Below are positions 15,033 to 21,491 of a stretch of 22,581 bases of DNA, one piece after another (the first letter of the stretch is position 1; every line of letters starts with the position of its first letter). The stretch lies in contig CALBJS010000325.1 of assembly GCA_937892995.1 (NCBI GenBank), forward strand, positions 1 to 22,581, written 5' to 3'. The notes under the pieces were generated by a model. That model did not search any database. It saw only the letters and a list, made by a program, of their open reading frames with translations, and was not told the DNA's origin. Origin of the DNA: an uncultured Peptococcaceae bacterium. Its GTDB lineage: Bacteria; Bacillota; Desulfitobacteriia; Desulfitobacteriales; Syntrophobotulaceae. Position numbers and translations under genes: made by a program.

Positions 15033-15674
15033 TTGAGGCACTATTCCGCCGGGATTTTAGAGCCCATGGAATTATTAGAGGGTGAGTTAGGTAAGCCACG
15101 TCAAAAATATCCTCAGGAACAGAATCATCCTTGGATATCTATTTTACTAGATATCTATCATCTTGTTGATTCTTGGGTTAGGGTAGAAACAGAACTAAGG
15201 GGATTAAATATCGCTTGCAAGAAGGGTTGTGGGCATTGTTGTAAATTGCTTACAGTTCCCATTAATCATCTAGAGTTTAGGGGTTTATGCTGGTATGTTT
15301 TCGAAATCCTCCAAGGGGATGAACGCTACCAAGTAAAGTCTCGCTTTCTTGACCATAATGAAGATGCAGAATGTCCTTTTCTAATAAATGATTCGTGTAT
15401 AGTATATCCTCTAAGACCAATCGGCTGCAGGCAGTTTTTTGTCCTTAGCCGTCCTTGCTTTGCGAGAGAAAATCCGTGGATAAAGCGTCGCCAGGATATT
15501 TATTCTGCTTTGAATCATGATATCTCCTGGATGATAGCAAAAATGTACTTCCCTTTCTATGGCATAATTACCGAAGAAGAACAACGAAAAGCCTACGAAG
15601 AAGGGTTTCTAATAGAAAGCGATAGACCCTTAACTTCGTATTCTTGGGTTACCATAGGTAAAAAAATAGTTTAG
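15033..15674 (+). CDS. YkgJ-type Cys-cluster (putative Fe/Zn-binding) protein
   Basis: A 213-residue cytoplasmic protein with the YkgJ family signature. The first cluster is ACKKGCGHCCKL (Cys62, 66, 69, 70). A second set follows in ECPFLINDSCIVYPLRPIGCRQF (Cys114, Cys122, Cys132), plus Cys142. The family is thought to bind iron-sulphur or zinc; the function is unknown. The start is TTG at 15033 with a strong GGGGAGG 8 bases upstream. The next ATG, at 15066, has no good site. The following small ORF is 6 bases downstream, so the two may be cotranscribed. Confidence 0.75.
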   Translation: MRHYSAGILEPMELLEGELGKPRQKYPQEQNHPWISILLDIYHLVDSWVRVETELRGLNIACKKGCGHCCKLLTVPINHLEFRGLCWYVFEILQGDERYQVKSRFLDHNEDAECPFLINDSCIVYPLRPIGCRQFFVLSRPCFARENPWIKRRQDIYSALNHDISWMIAKMYFPFYGIITEEEQRKAYEEGFLIESDRPLTSYSWVTIGKKIV

Positions 15675-15680
15675 ATAATA

Positions 15681-15971
15681 ATGAATTATTTTTTAGAATA
15701 TCCTGAGGGAATTATCACCAGATGGAGAATAATATTTAAAGACAAAGCACCTTTTTTTCTTAAAAAAGAAAATCAGGTGCTTTGGGTTAATTCAGGCATT
15801 GTTCTTGTTAACCTCCCGGATTATTTTGCAGAATATTTGCCGATAACAAGTTTTGTTGCCCGGGCCTTGTGCATAAGGCATTTAAGGGTAATTTCCGCCC
15901 TTTGTTCCGTCCTTTTATCTTTATCAATTGTAACAATTCTTTTGGCCATTCTTATCAACTCCTTTAAATAA
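15681..15971 (+). CDS. Small hypothetical protein with one C-terminal membrane segment
   Basis: A 96-residue ORF starting 6 bases after the YkgJ-type gene. The first 65 residues are mixed (MNYFLEYPEGIITRW, then a Lys-rich KDKAPFFLKK). Residues about 68-94 form one strong hydrophobic helix, so it may be a tail-anchored membrane protein. No family is recognised. The ribosome binding site is weak. A long inverted repeat (15744-15783) falls inside the reading frame. Position and frame suggest a second gene of the operon, but it could be non-coding. Confidence 0.45.
   Translation: MNYFLEYPEGIITRWRIIFKDKAPFFLKKENQVLWVNSGIVLVNLPDYFAEYLPITSFVARALCIRHLRVISALCSVLLSLSIVTILLAILINSFK
15744..15783. repeat. 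Long hairpin-forming inverted repeat inside the small ORF
   Basis: AAAGCACCT (15744-15752) and AGGTGCTTT (15775-15783) are exact complements. Between them a T-rich arm (TTTTTTCTT) faces an A-rich arm (AAAAAAGAAAA), which extends the stem with small mismatches. There is no T-run after it on the plus strand. Confidence 0.6.
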
Positions 15972-16116
15972 TAAAATATTGCATCTGTATTATACTATAG
16001 AATTTAAAAAAAGGTTTAAAATAGTTAATTCTTAAAGTTAAGTTAACATTTAATATTAAATTATCTTCAAATATTTGAAGTATTTTATGAGTTTAGAACT
16101 CTCAGAATATTTCTCA

Positions 16117-16154
16117 AAACGAAATGCCATCTAAGAAAATTGATGGCTTCGTTT
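16117..16154 (-). terminator. Probable terminator of the universal stress protein gene
   Basis: Minus strand AAACGAA-GCCATC pairs with GATGGC-(AT)-TTCGTTT over 13 bp with a 2-base bulge and a 10-base loop (16148-16154/16117-16123 and 16142-16147/16126-16131). It lies 36 bases beyond the stop codon, and TTTTGAG follows. The T-run is short, so this is likely rather than certain. The remaining 15972-16116 spacer is AT-rich with nothing else recognisable. Confidence 0.55.
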
Positions 16155-16190
16155 CAGGTGGAGCAAAATTATTCCCTGGCATGAAGTATA

Positions 16191-16646
16191 TTAAGGTTCT
16201 CTTGGTTCACAACGACAGAGATCTTTGGTCACCATTACCGGACAAGTTGCTTTGGCTAATACTCTTTGGGAAACGCTTCCTAAAAACGCCCCCGAGAAAG
16301 GACCATGTCCGTGACTACCCATAATGACTAGATCTATCTTTTTATCGTTAACAAGCTTAAGAATTTTTTGGGCAGGAGAGCCTGAAACTATTATGGTTGT
16401 GACCTTGATATCGGCTTCTAGGTCTTTCCGGGTTGCTTCAATTACACTGTTCCCAAGTTCTTGCAGCTCTTTGTCACTGATCGTTACGCCATAAGCTAGG
16501 TTATTTCCCCAGTAAACTTGAGGTGTGAAAGTGACATGCAGGAGAAAAATCTCAGCACCTGAGATTTTGGCAAGTTTAATGGCATGAGAAAAGGCGAGCC
16601 GTGATGATTCTGACCCATCAGTTGGTACCAGAATACGTTTATACAT
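16191..16646 (-). CDS. Universal stress protein, UspA family
   Basis: A 151-residue cytoplasmic protein of the ATP-binding UspA type. It starts MYKRILVPTDGSESS, the usual first beta strand and loop. The nucleotide-binding motif GSHGHGPFSGAFLGSVSQRVLAKATCPVMV fits the G-2x-G-9x-G-S/T pattern near the C-terminus. Usp proteins accumulate under stress; the exact role is not predictable. I chose the ATG at 16644-16646 because GGGAG lies 7 bases upstream. Upstream in-frame codons would add 18 residues, reaching past the likely promoter -10 box. The C-terminal tail (KDLCRCEPREP) is slightly longer than usual. Confidence 0.9.
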   Translation of the reverse strand: MYKRILVPTDGSESSRLAFSHAIKLAKISGAEIFLLHVTFTPQVYWGNNLAYGVTISDKELQELGNSVIEATRKDLEADIKVTTIIVSGSPAQKILKLVNDKKIDLVIMGSHGHGPFSGAFLGSVSQRVLAKATCPVMVTKDLCRCEPREP

Positions 16647-16677
16647 AGTAATACTCCCTTCCATCATTTTTAGTTTT

Positions 16678-16706
16678 ATAGTATTACATCTGCCAATCAT
16701 TGTCTA
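16678..16706 (-). promoter_or_regulatory. Possible promoter of the universal stress protein gene
   Basis: Minus strand TAGACA (16701-16706), 17 bases, then TACTAT (16678-16683), about 30 bases before the chosen ATG. Confidence 0.4.
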
Positions 16707-16755
16707 TTAATGTAGGTGTCTACTAATTACTTTGCGGTAAAATTGATTATTTATT

Positions 16756-17472
16756 TTAATCTATTCCATACTGCCCTTCATATTCAGGATCATTCTGTTT
16801 CTTGGAAAGATATAGGTTTCCGGTTGAGTCCAGGCCGGCATAAAAAACATTCTTAACATTATTTACTCCATAGCTCTTAAGCTGATTAAGGAAATCAAAC
16901 TCCTTGATTCCTGCACTATTTAAGTTTTCTTCAAGGATGTTTCCATCCATAATCAGATCCCTAGTAAGTCCTTTGTAGCTTGTATAAAGATTCAGATCCG
17001 CTACTGTGGCCGGCTGTTTTTCAGCTTTCGCAAGGACAGACAGTTGTCCGTTAGTTTCCATTACTGCATATTCTACATCGCCGATATTGAAATAGTTTTT
17101 CTGTCTTAAGAGCATCAATAGATCACTGAGGGTGAGACGGATCTTCTCCATATTCTTATTTACAATTTGACCTTTGTCTATCACAATTATCGGCTCGGAA
17201 TTTATTAGTTTACTTATTTTCATATTTTTTATATAACTCAACCCCATGATAATAGTTAGGGCGGTGAAAGTAATCAATAATGTTATTCCTGCAGAAGGAC
17301 CATTAGGATCTAAAACTAGGCTGGAAATAATAGAACCCATAGTCACTGCAATAATAAAATCAAAGAATGTCATTTGGGAGATGATTTTCCCCCCCATAAT
17401 TTTAACAAGAAAAAGAGCTAGAAAATAAGCGAAGACAGAAAGTAGGATAGTTCTAAGTATAATATTTTCCAC
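16756..17472 (-). CDS. DUF421 (YetF/YcaP-like) membrane protein
   Basis: A 238-residue protein, close to the roughly 220-230 residues of Bacillus YetF-type proteins. It has three N-terminal membrane helices (about 5-26, 36-54 and 62-82), including the family-typical TFFDFIIAVTMGSIISSLVLD segment. Two repeats of the cytoplasmic DUF421 domain follow, with the characteristic EPIIVIDKGQIVNKNMEKIRLTLSDLLMLLRQKN region and the closing KNVFYAGLDSTGNLYLSKK. The function is unknown; related proteins are linked to spore membranes. The start is GTG at 17470-17472, with GGGGG about 10 bases upstream. The open frame extends 71 codons further but would cross the feoA promoter, Fur box and start, so that extension is rejected. 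Confidence 0.8.
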   Translation of the reverse strand: MENIILRTILLSVFAYFLALFLVKIMGGKIISQMTFFDFIIAVTMGSIISSLVLDPNGPSAGITLLITFTALTIIMGLSYIKNMKISKLINSEPIIVIDKGQIVNKNMEKIRLTLSDLLMLLRQKNYFNIGDVEYAVMETNGQLSVLAKAEKQPATVADLNLYTSYKGLTRDLIMDGNILEENLNSAGIKEFDFLNQLKSYGVNNVKNVFYAGLDSTGNLYLSKKQNDPEYEGQYGID

Positions 17473-17543
17473 AGCTAACTTGTCCCCCTTATACAAAAAT
17501 ATGATTAAAGAATAGTATCCCTTATTTTTCAGGAAAAAATATA

Positions 17544-17571
17544 TTGACTTACTCCGAAGAAGGGGTATATT
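17544..17571 (+). promoter_or_regulatory. Promoter of feoA
   Basis: TTGACT (17544-17549), 16 bases, then TATATT (17566-17571); TATTAA at 17568-17573 with an 18-base spacer is an alternative. The predicted start near 17578 lies at the edge of the Fur box. Confidence 0.6.
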
Positions 17572-17579
17572 AAATACAT

Positions 17580-17599
17580 GAGGATGATAATCATTATCA
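17580..17599 (+). promoter_or_regulatory. Fur box upstream of feoA
   Basis: TGATAATCATTATCA (17585-17599) is a perfect match to the 7-1-7 Fur consensus. The wider 17580-17598 agrees with the classical 19-bp iron box at 17 of 19 positions. It lies just downstream of the -10 box, so Fe-Fur would block transcription of feoA. Confidence 0.88.
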
Positions 17600-17608
17600 A
17601 GGGGGAAA

Positions 17609-17851
17609 ATGAGAGAAATGAAATATGTAAGTATGGATAAAATACCTATTAACTCCAAGGGCAAGATCATTAACCTTAACCTCAATAATACTATGAGAAG
17701 AAAACTAACTGATATGGGCTTAGTCAGGGGTACGGAGTTTAAGGTGGATGGTCAGGCTCCCTTAGGGGATCCTATGAAAATTATTTTGCGGGGATATAAC
17801 TTAGCGATTAGAAAAAGCGATGCTAAGAACATATTGGTAGAAGAAATATAA
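17609..17851 (+). CDS. feoA: Ferrous iron transport protein FeoA
   Basis: An 80-residue SH3-like cytoplasmic protein that assists FeoB. Family features include the RRKLTDMGLVRGTEFKV block (30-46), APLGDPMKIILRGYNLAIRKSDA (50-72) and ending EEI. The start is uncertain. ATG at 17609 is only 3 bases after GGGGG (17601-17605), while ATG at 17618 is 12 bases away, so a protein three residues shorter is possible. Fur control is shown by the operator just upstream. A weak terminator and a second Fur box separate it from feoB. Confidence 0.92.
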   Translation: MREMKYVSMDKIPINSKGKIINLNLNNTMRRKLTDMGLVRGTEFKVDGQAPLGDPMKIILRGYNLAIRKSDAKNILVEEI

Positions 17852-17882
17852 TCAGGGGAATTAACCAACCCTGAATATTTTT
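17852..17882 (+). terminator. Possible intrinsic terminator after feoA
   Basis: TCAGGG (17852-17857) and CCCTGA (17869-17874) pair over 6 bp with an 11-base loop, followed by ATATTTTT. It starts at the base after the feoA stop codon. The stem is short, so it may be only partly active and reduce readthrough into feoB. Confidence 0.5.
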
Positions 17883-17890
17883 GGGTTTGT

Positions 17891-17909
17891 ATTGATAATG
17901 AGTATCAAT
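17891..17909 (+). promoter_or_regulatory. Second Fur box, upstream of feoB
   Basis: TGATAATGAGTATCA (17893-17907) matches the 7-1-7 Fur consensus TGATAAT-N-ATTATCA at 13 of 14 fixed positions, and the symmetry extends to 17891-17909. It lies about 100 bases before feoB. No convincing promoter is evident beside it. Confidence 0.75.
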
Positions 17910-18011
17910 GCAAACAACAATGAAGCCAAGGAAAATAGGGTAAATAAAGAAAAAAACTTGGGTTATTCATATTAAAATACCTAAAAAATATTGTAGAAGA
18001 GGTGGAAAAGA

Positions 18012-20039
18012 ATGAGCTGTGGATTTACTTTGGCCCTTGTGGGTAATCCTAATTGCGGTAAAACAAGTTTATTCAACGTGTTGACCGGTTCGAGACAGCA
18101 TGTTGGTAACTGGCCGGGGGTTACGGTAGAGAAAAAAGAAGGTATTGCTAGATATCAAGGTCAAAATATAAAAGTAATAGATCTACCCGGTAATTATAGC
18201 TTTTCGGCTTCTTCTGAAGATGAAATAATAGCAGTAGATTATATTTTAAAAAGCAAACCAGATGTAGTAGTTAATGTGGTTGATGCGGGTAATATAGAGC
18301 GAAATCTTTATCTTACCTTACAACTTTTGGAGATGAATACCAAGGTTGTTATATCTCTAAACATGATTGACGAGGCAGAAAAAAAGAAGATATTTATCGA
18401 TAGAAACAAGCTTTCCTCCCTATTAAATGTTCCTGTTGTAGCGACTGTCGCCACTAAAAATATTGGGACTGAGGAAATGCTAAAAGCGGTATTTGACCTC
18501 GAAGGACAAAGTTCGTTTTTCAAGCTGGATTATGGCCAAGTGGTTAATGAAATATTAGGTGAAGTAGTTCAGGCCTTAATGGAAATAGGAATAAGTCGCG
18601 ATTCTTCTCATATTCTAGCGGTGAAGCTCTTGGAAGATGATCAGCATACAAGAGAACTTGTTAATTTTGATAAACATGTTTCTTTGCAGACTCTGGTGCA
18701 ACGCGGAAAAGATAAAATCAAAAATGAATTTGGTTTTGAACCTGAAATCTATCTCGCTGATAAAAGATATGAATTCATTAATGAAATTATCAAACAAAGT
18801 GTTCAGAAAAATGGCTGCCAAACTGATGATTTGACCGAAAAAATAGATAGAATAGTAACTAACAAATGGCTGGGGATACCATTTTTCTTTGCCGTAATGT
18901 TTTTTCTCTATCAGATAACAATGGGGTTTGGCAATGATCTTCTAGGAAGTTATGTCGAAAATGCTTTTGCCATCCTTGGTGAATATGTTTCTGGACTCAT
19001 GGTGAATTCACCTGAACTACTGAGATCCTTTGTTATTGATGCCGTGATCGGTGGAGTAGGTTCAGTCTTAGTTTTTGTACCTTTGATGGTTACAATGTAT
19101 TTTTTAATTTCTTTCCTTGAGGATAGTGGCTATATGGCTAGAGCAGCTTATGTGATGGATCGTTTTATGAGTGCTGTCGGTCTCCATGGGAAAACCGCTG
19201 TAGCCATGATCGTCGGCAGTGGCTGTAACGTTGCAGGGATCATGTCCACACGTACTCTGGATGCGAAAAAGGATAGAATGATTGGTATTCTCATTAGCCC
19301 TTTTATCTCTTGTAGTGCTCGTCTTCCAGTCTATGCCCTGTTTGCCGGGGCGTTCTTCGGGAATCGGAAAGTAGGTTTTTTCCCTGCTTCGGGAGTGGTG
19401 ATTTTCTCTCTCTATTTACTGGGAATTTTTGTGGCAGTAGCAGTCGGTAAAATCCTAAGCAAGACTATTTTTAAGCAAGAAAAATCATACTTTATTATGG
19501 AATTGCCTCCCTATCGTCTTCCGACCTTAAAGAGTCTTCTTATTCATATGTGGGAGAAGACGGAGTCTTTTGTTAAAAAGGCAGGGACTATTATTTTTGG
19601 GATTGTAGTTCTCATTTGGGTCTTGTCGATCCTCCCAATAGGGGTCACACCGGGTAGTTCCGGAAGTATACTCGGCAGGTTAGGGTCGGTTATTGCTCCA
19701 ATTTTTGGTCCGGCAGGATTTGGTACTTGGGAGTCGTCTGTTGCTTTGATAGTCGGGATCGGGGCTAAAGAAGCTATTATTGCCACCTTTGGAATGGTAT
19801 ACGGAACAGGGAAAGTTATGCTAACCAATGTTTTAAGCCAGTATTTTACGTCCCTTTCTGCTTATGCCTTCATGGTCATGACCCTTCTCTATTCCCCATG
19901 TGCTGCGGTTATTGGGATAATTAAAAAAGAGACTAATTCTCTTAAGTGGGCTTTATTTTCAGTAGCCTACTCACTCTTGATCGGTTGGAGTGCAGCAGTT
20001 TTAGTTTATCAGGCAGGTATTTTATTTGGGTATCAATAA
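18012..20039 (+). CDS. feoB: Ferrous iron permease FeoB
   Basis: A 675-residue Fe(II) transporter. The N-terminal G domain has G1 GNPNCGKT (11-18), WPGVTVEKKEG with the G2 Thr (34-44), G3 DLPG (57-60) and G4 NMID (117-120). A helical linker (about 170-280) precedes the membrane domain. The two Gate regions carry the conserved FLEDSGYMAR (368-377), GSGCNVAG with Cys405, and PFISCSARLPVYALF with Cys434. The second half ends with GIGAKEAIIATFGMVYG and SPCAAV motifs. The length is normal. GAGGTGG lies 6 bases before the ATG. The gene is intact and lies between feoA and a FeoC-like gene. Confidence 0.97.
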   Translation: MSCGFTLALVGNPNCGKTSLFNVLTGSRQHVGNWPGVTVEKKEGIARYQGQNIKVIDLPGNYSFSASSEDEIIAVDYILKSKPDVVVNVVDAGNIERNLYLTLQLLEMNTKVVISLNMIDEAEKKKIFIDRNKLSSLLNVPVVATVATKNIGTEEMLKAVFDLEGQSSFFKLDYGQVVNEILGEVVQALMEIGISRDSSHILAVKLLEDDQHTRELVNFDKHVSLQTLVQRGKDKIKNEFGFEPEIYLADKRYEFINEIIKQSVQKNGCQTDDLTEKIDRIVTNKWLGIPFFFAVMFFLYQITMGFGNDLLGSYVENAFAILGEYVSGLMVNSPELLRSFVIDAVIGGVGSVLVFVPLMVTMYFLISFLEDSGYMARAAYVMDRFMSAVGLHGKTAVAMIVGSGCNVAGIMSTRTLDAKKDRMIGILISPFISCSARLPVYALFAGAFFGNRKVGFFPASGVVIFSLYLLGIFVAVAVGKILSKTIFKQEKSYFIMELPPYRLPTLKSLLIHMWEKTESFVKKAGTIIFGIVVLIWVLSILPIGVTPGSSGSILGRLGSVIAPIFGPAGFGTWESSVALIVGIGAKEAIIATFGMVYGTGKVMLTNVLSQYFTSLSAYAFMVMTLLYSPCAAVIGIIKKETNSLKWALFSVAYSLLIGWSAAVLVYQAGILFGYQ

Positions 20040-20084
20040 AGAATAGGACCTTACAGGTAAATATTTTAAATAGGGAGGATCCGG

Positions 20085-20372
20085 ATGCTAATAGAGATAT
20101 TAAAAAAAATAGCCACTAGCGAATCAAACTCCTATACTTCCTTGGCAAAAACCCTAAATCTCGATCAAGAGATGGTAAAGCAGATGTTCTATAATTTACA
20201 AAGAATGGGCTATATAATTTCCGACGATCCGGCGTGTGGCGATGGTAAGTGTGATGAATGTGGGGTTTGTCCTCTCAAAAGGAAGAATGAAAGTAAGGAA
20301 AATAAGATTAGTAGCGGTATTACGAGATGGAAGCTTACCGAAAAAGGTAAAGAAGCCGTAGAACGGAAATGA
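20085..20372 (+). CDS. feoC: FeoC-like winged-helix protein with four cysteines
   Basis: A 95-residue cytoplasmic protein. Residues 1-46 form a winged helix (MLIEILKKIA...SYTSLAKTLNLDQEMVKQMFYNLQRMGYII). Residues 51-62 give a C-x4-C-x2-C-x2-C cluster (CGDGKCDECGVC), which fits the wing cysteines of FeoC that can hold an iron-sulphur cluster. A basic, charged tail follows. It sits 45 bases after feoB with a strong GGGAGG site. In Klebsiella FeoC protects FeoB from proteolysis; a transcriptional or Fe-S sensing role is the alternative. Confidence 0.82.
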   Translation: MLIEILKKIATSESNSYTSLAKTLNLDQEMVKQMFYNLQRMGYIISDDPACGDGKCDECGVCPLKRKNESKENKISSGITRWKLTEKGKEAVERK

Positions 20373-20413
20373 AAGCAGCTTTTAATTGCGGCAAAATATT
20401 ATTATAATAACTT

Positions 20414-20437
20414 AAGCCCTTAGGGCTTTTTTATTTT
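20414..20437 (+). terminator. Intrinsic terminator of the feo locus
   Basis: AAGCCC (20414-20419), loop TTA, GGGCTT (20423-20428), then TTTTATTTT. A compact GC-rich stem with a strong T-run, 42 bases after the feoC stop. Confidence 0.85.
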
Positions 20438-20499
20438 AATTGTAAAGGTTTTCCTATAAAATAATTAGAATATAGAACATATAATTTTGAATTTCTAAG

Positions 20500-20528
20500 G
20501 CAACCTTTATTACTTCTCGTTGGTCTAA
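20500..20528 (+). promoter_or_regulatory. ECF-type promoter of the sigma factor operon
   Basis: GCAACCT (20500-20506), 16 bases, then GTCTAA (20523-20528). This closely follows the RpoE-type consensus GGAACTT-N16-GTCTAA: 5 of 7 at -35, all 6 at -10, and the right spacing. Transcription would start about 17 bases before the TTG start of the sigma gene, indicating likely autoregulation. No better sigma-A promoter is evident in 20440-20551. Confidence 0.6.
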
Positions 20529-20551
20529 AAGATAAGGAAGGGGGGAAACCG

Positions 20552-21085
20552 TTGGAAGCCTGTAGCTGGCAAAAAGTTGAGGAGTGGATGGAACTGTACG
20601 GGGACAGAATCATCCGGGTAGTTTACCTTATTCTCGATGATTATCATTTAGCAGAAGAGATTACTCAAGAAGTATTTATCAGAGCATATAACAGCATGGA
20701 TTCTTTCCGCGGTGAATCTTCGCCCTATACTTGGCTTTATCGGATTGCTCTTAATTTAAGTAAGAATAGTTTGAAGCGAAAAGCTAAGATTAGTTTTTTA
20801 CCTTTGAGTATGAGGAAAAAAGAAAAAGATGTGTTAGCGGAACCTTTGGATGAGAAAGTTATTAGATTGACAACCGGAAAGAAGTTAAGAAATTGCGTCC
20901 TAGAGTTGCCCCTTATCTATCATGAGGTTATTATCCTGCGTTATTTTGATGATCTGAAGATTTCTGAGATCGCCCATATATTACATCAGCCGGAAGGAAC
21001 AGTGAAAAGTAAGCTTTCTAGAGGAAGAGAACTACTAGAGGCTATTATGAGAAAGGAGGGTCTGGAGTATGGAGAAGAAAGATGA
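20552..21085 (+). CDS. ECF RNA polymerase sigma factor
   Basis: A 177-residue ECF sigma factor. Region 2 (about 10-76) has DDYHLAEEITQEVFIRAYN for core binding and -10 melting, and SSPYTWLYRIALNLSKN. A basic linker follows. Region 4 (about 112-165) has the -35-binding helix-turn-helix LKISEIAHILHQPEGTVKSKLSRGRELL. There is no region 1.1 or region 3. The start is TTG at 20552 with GGAAGGGGGG 6 bases upstream. Its end overlaps the next gene by 17 bases. Downstream are a probable anti-sigma factor and an envelope TPR protein, so it probably answers an envelope signal. I cannot assign it to a named ECF group. Confidence 0.92.
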   Translation: MEACSWQKVEEWMELYGDRIIRVVYLILDDYHLAEEITQEVFIRAYNSMDSFRGESSPYTWLYRIALNLSKNSLKRKAKISFLPLSMRKKEKDVLAEPLDEKVIRLTTGKKLRNCVLELPLIYHEVIILRYFDDLKISEIAHILHQPEGTVKSKLSRGRELLEAIMRKEGLEYGEER

Positions 21086-21491
21086 ATTTGGCAGATGGTT
21101 TAGAAAGAATATGGAAGAAGAGACTAGAGAAATATTTTTTTCGACAGAAGCAAAAGCAAGGGTTAGAAAAGGAATATTCCAAGACAGTAATTCTAACGGA
21201 TTTATGGACAAAGATAAGAAGTTTGACGCTGGTCTAAAACCATCAAAGTTCGAAAAGAAGTGGTGGCAGGGGGAAATATCGCTCTCGCTCAAGGCTGTGT
21301 CTTTCTGCTTAGTAACTTTGCTTATTATAGGACTCTTCTACACCGGAACTTTCTTTTATGTTTCACCACAGCAGCTAGCTAAATATGAAATGAGAGAGAA
21401 GATTATCCTTCATGATGGCACGGTTCCATTTGGTGCAGTGCAGCATCGAGTGGCCTATTTAGATAGCGTAAAAGGGGTTGGTAAATCATGA
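21069..21491 (+). CDS. Probable membrane-bound anti-sigma factor, no ZAS motif
   Basis: A 140-residue protein with a charged cytoplasmic N-terminal region (about 1-70, rich in Lys, Glu and Arg), one membrane helix (about 72-98) and a short extracellular tail of about 40 residues. Single-pass topology and a 17-base overlap with an upstream ECF sigma gene are the usual marks of its anti-sigma factor. It lacks the H-x3-C-x2-C ZAS motif; its only Cys (Cys80) is in the helix. No known family is recognised, so the role is inferred from context. GGAGG lies 9 bases before the ATG, within the sigma gene. Its stop overlaps the next start (ATGA). Confidence 0.7.
   Translation: MEKKDEFGRWFRKNMEEETREIFFSTEAKARVRKGIFQDSNSNGFMDKDKKFDAGLKPSKFEKKWWQGEISLSLKAVSFCLVTLLIIGLFYTGTFFYVSPQQLAKYEMREKIILHDGTVPFGAVQHRVAYLDSVKGVGKS

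Noticed and set aside
16124..16324. A 66-codon plus-strand frame starting in the hairpin after the Usp gene.
   Set aside because: It overlaps the end of the universal stress protein gene on the opposite strand and starts inside its probable terminator.
17473..17685. A 71-codon in-frame N-terminal extension of the DUF421 protein.
   Set aside because: It would cover the feoA promoter, Fur box and start codon. The family length and the GGGGG-preceded GTG at 17472 support the shorter protein.
20431..20613. A 60-codon minus-strand frame opposite the sigma operon promoter.
   Set aside because: It covers the feo terminator edge and the ECF promoter and has no binding site.
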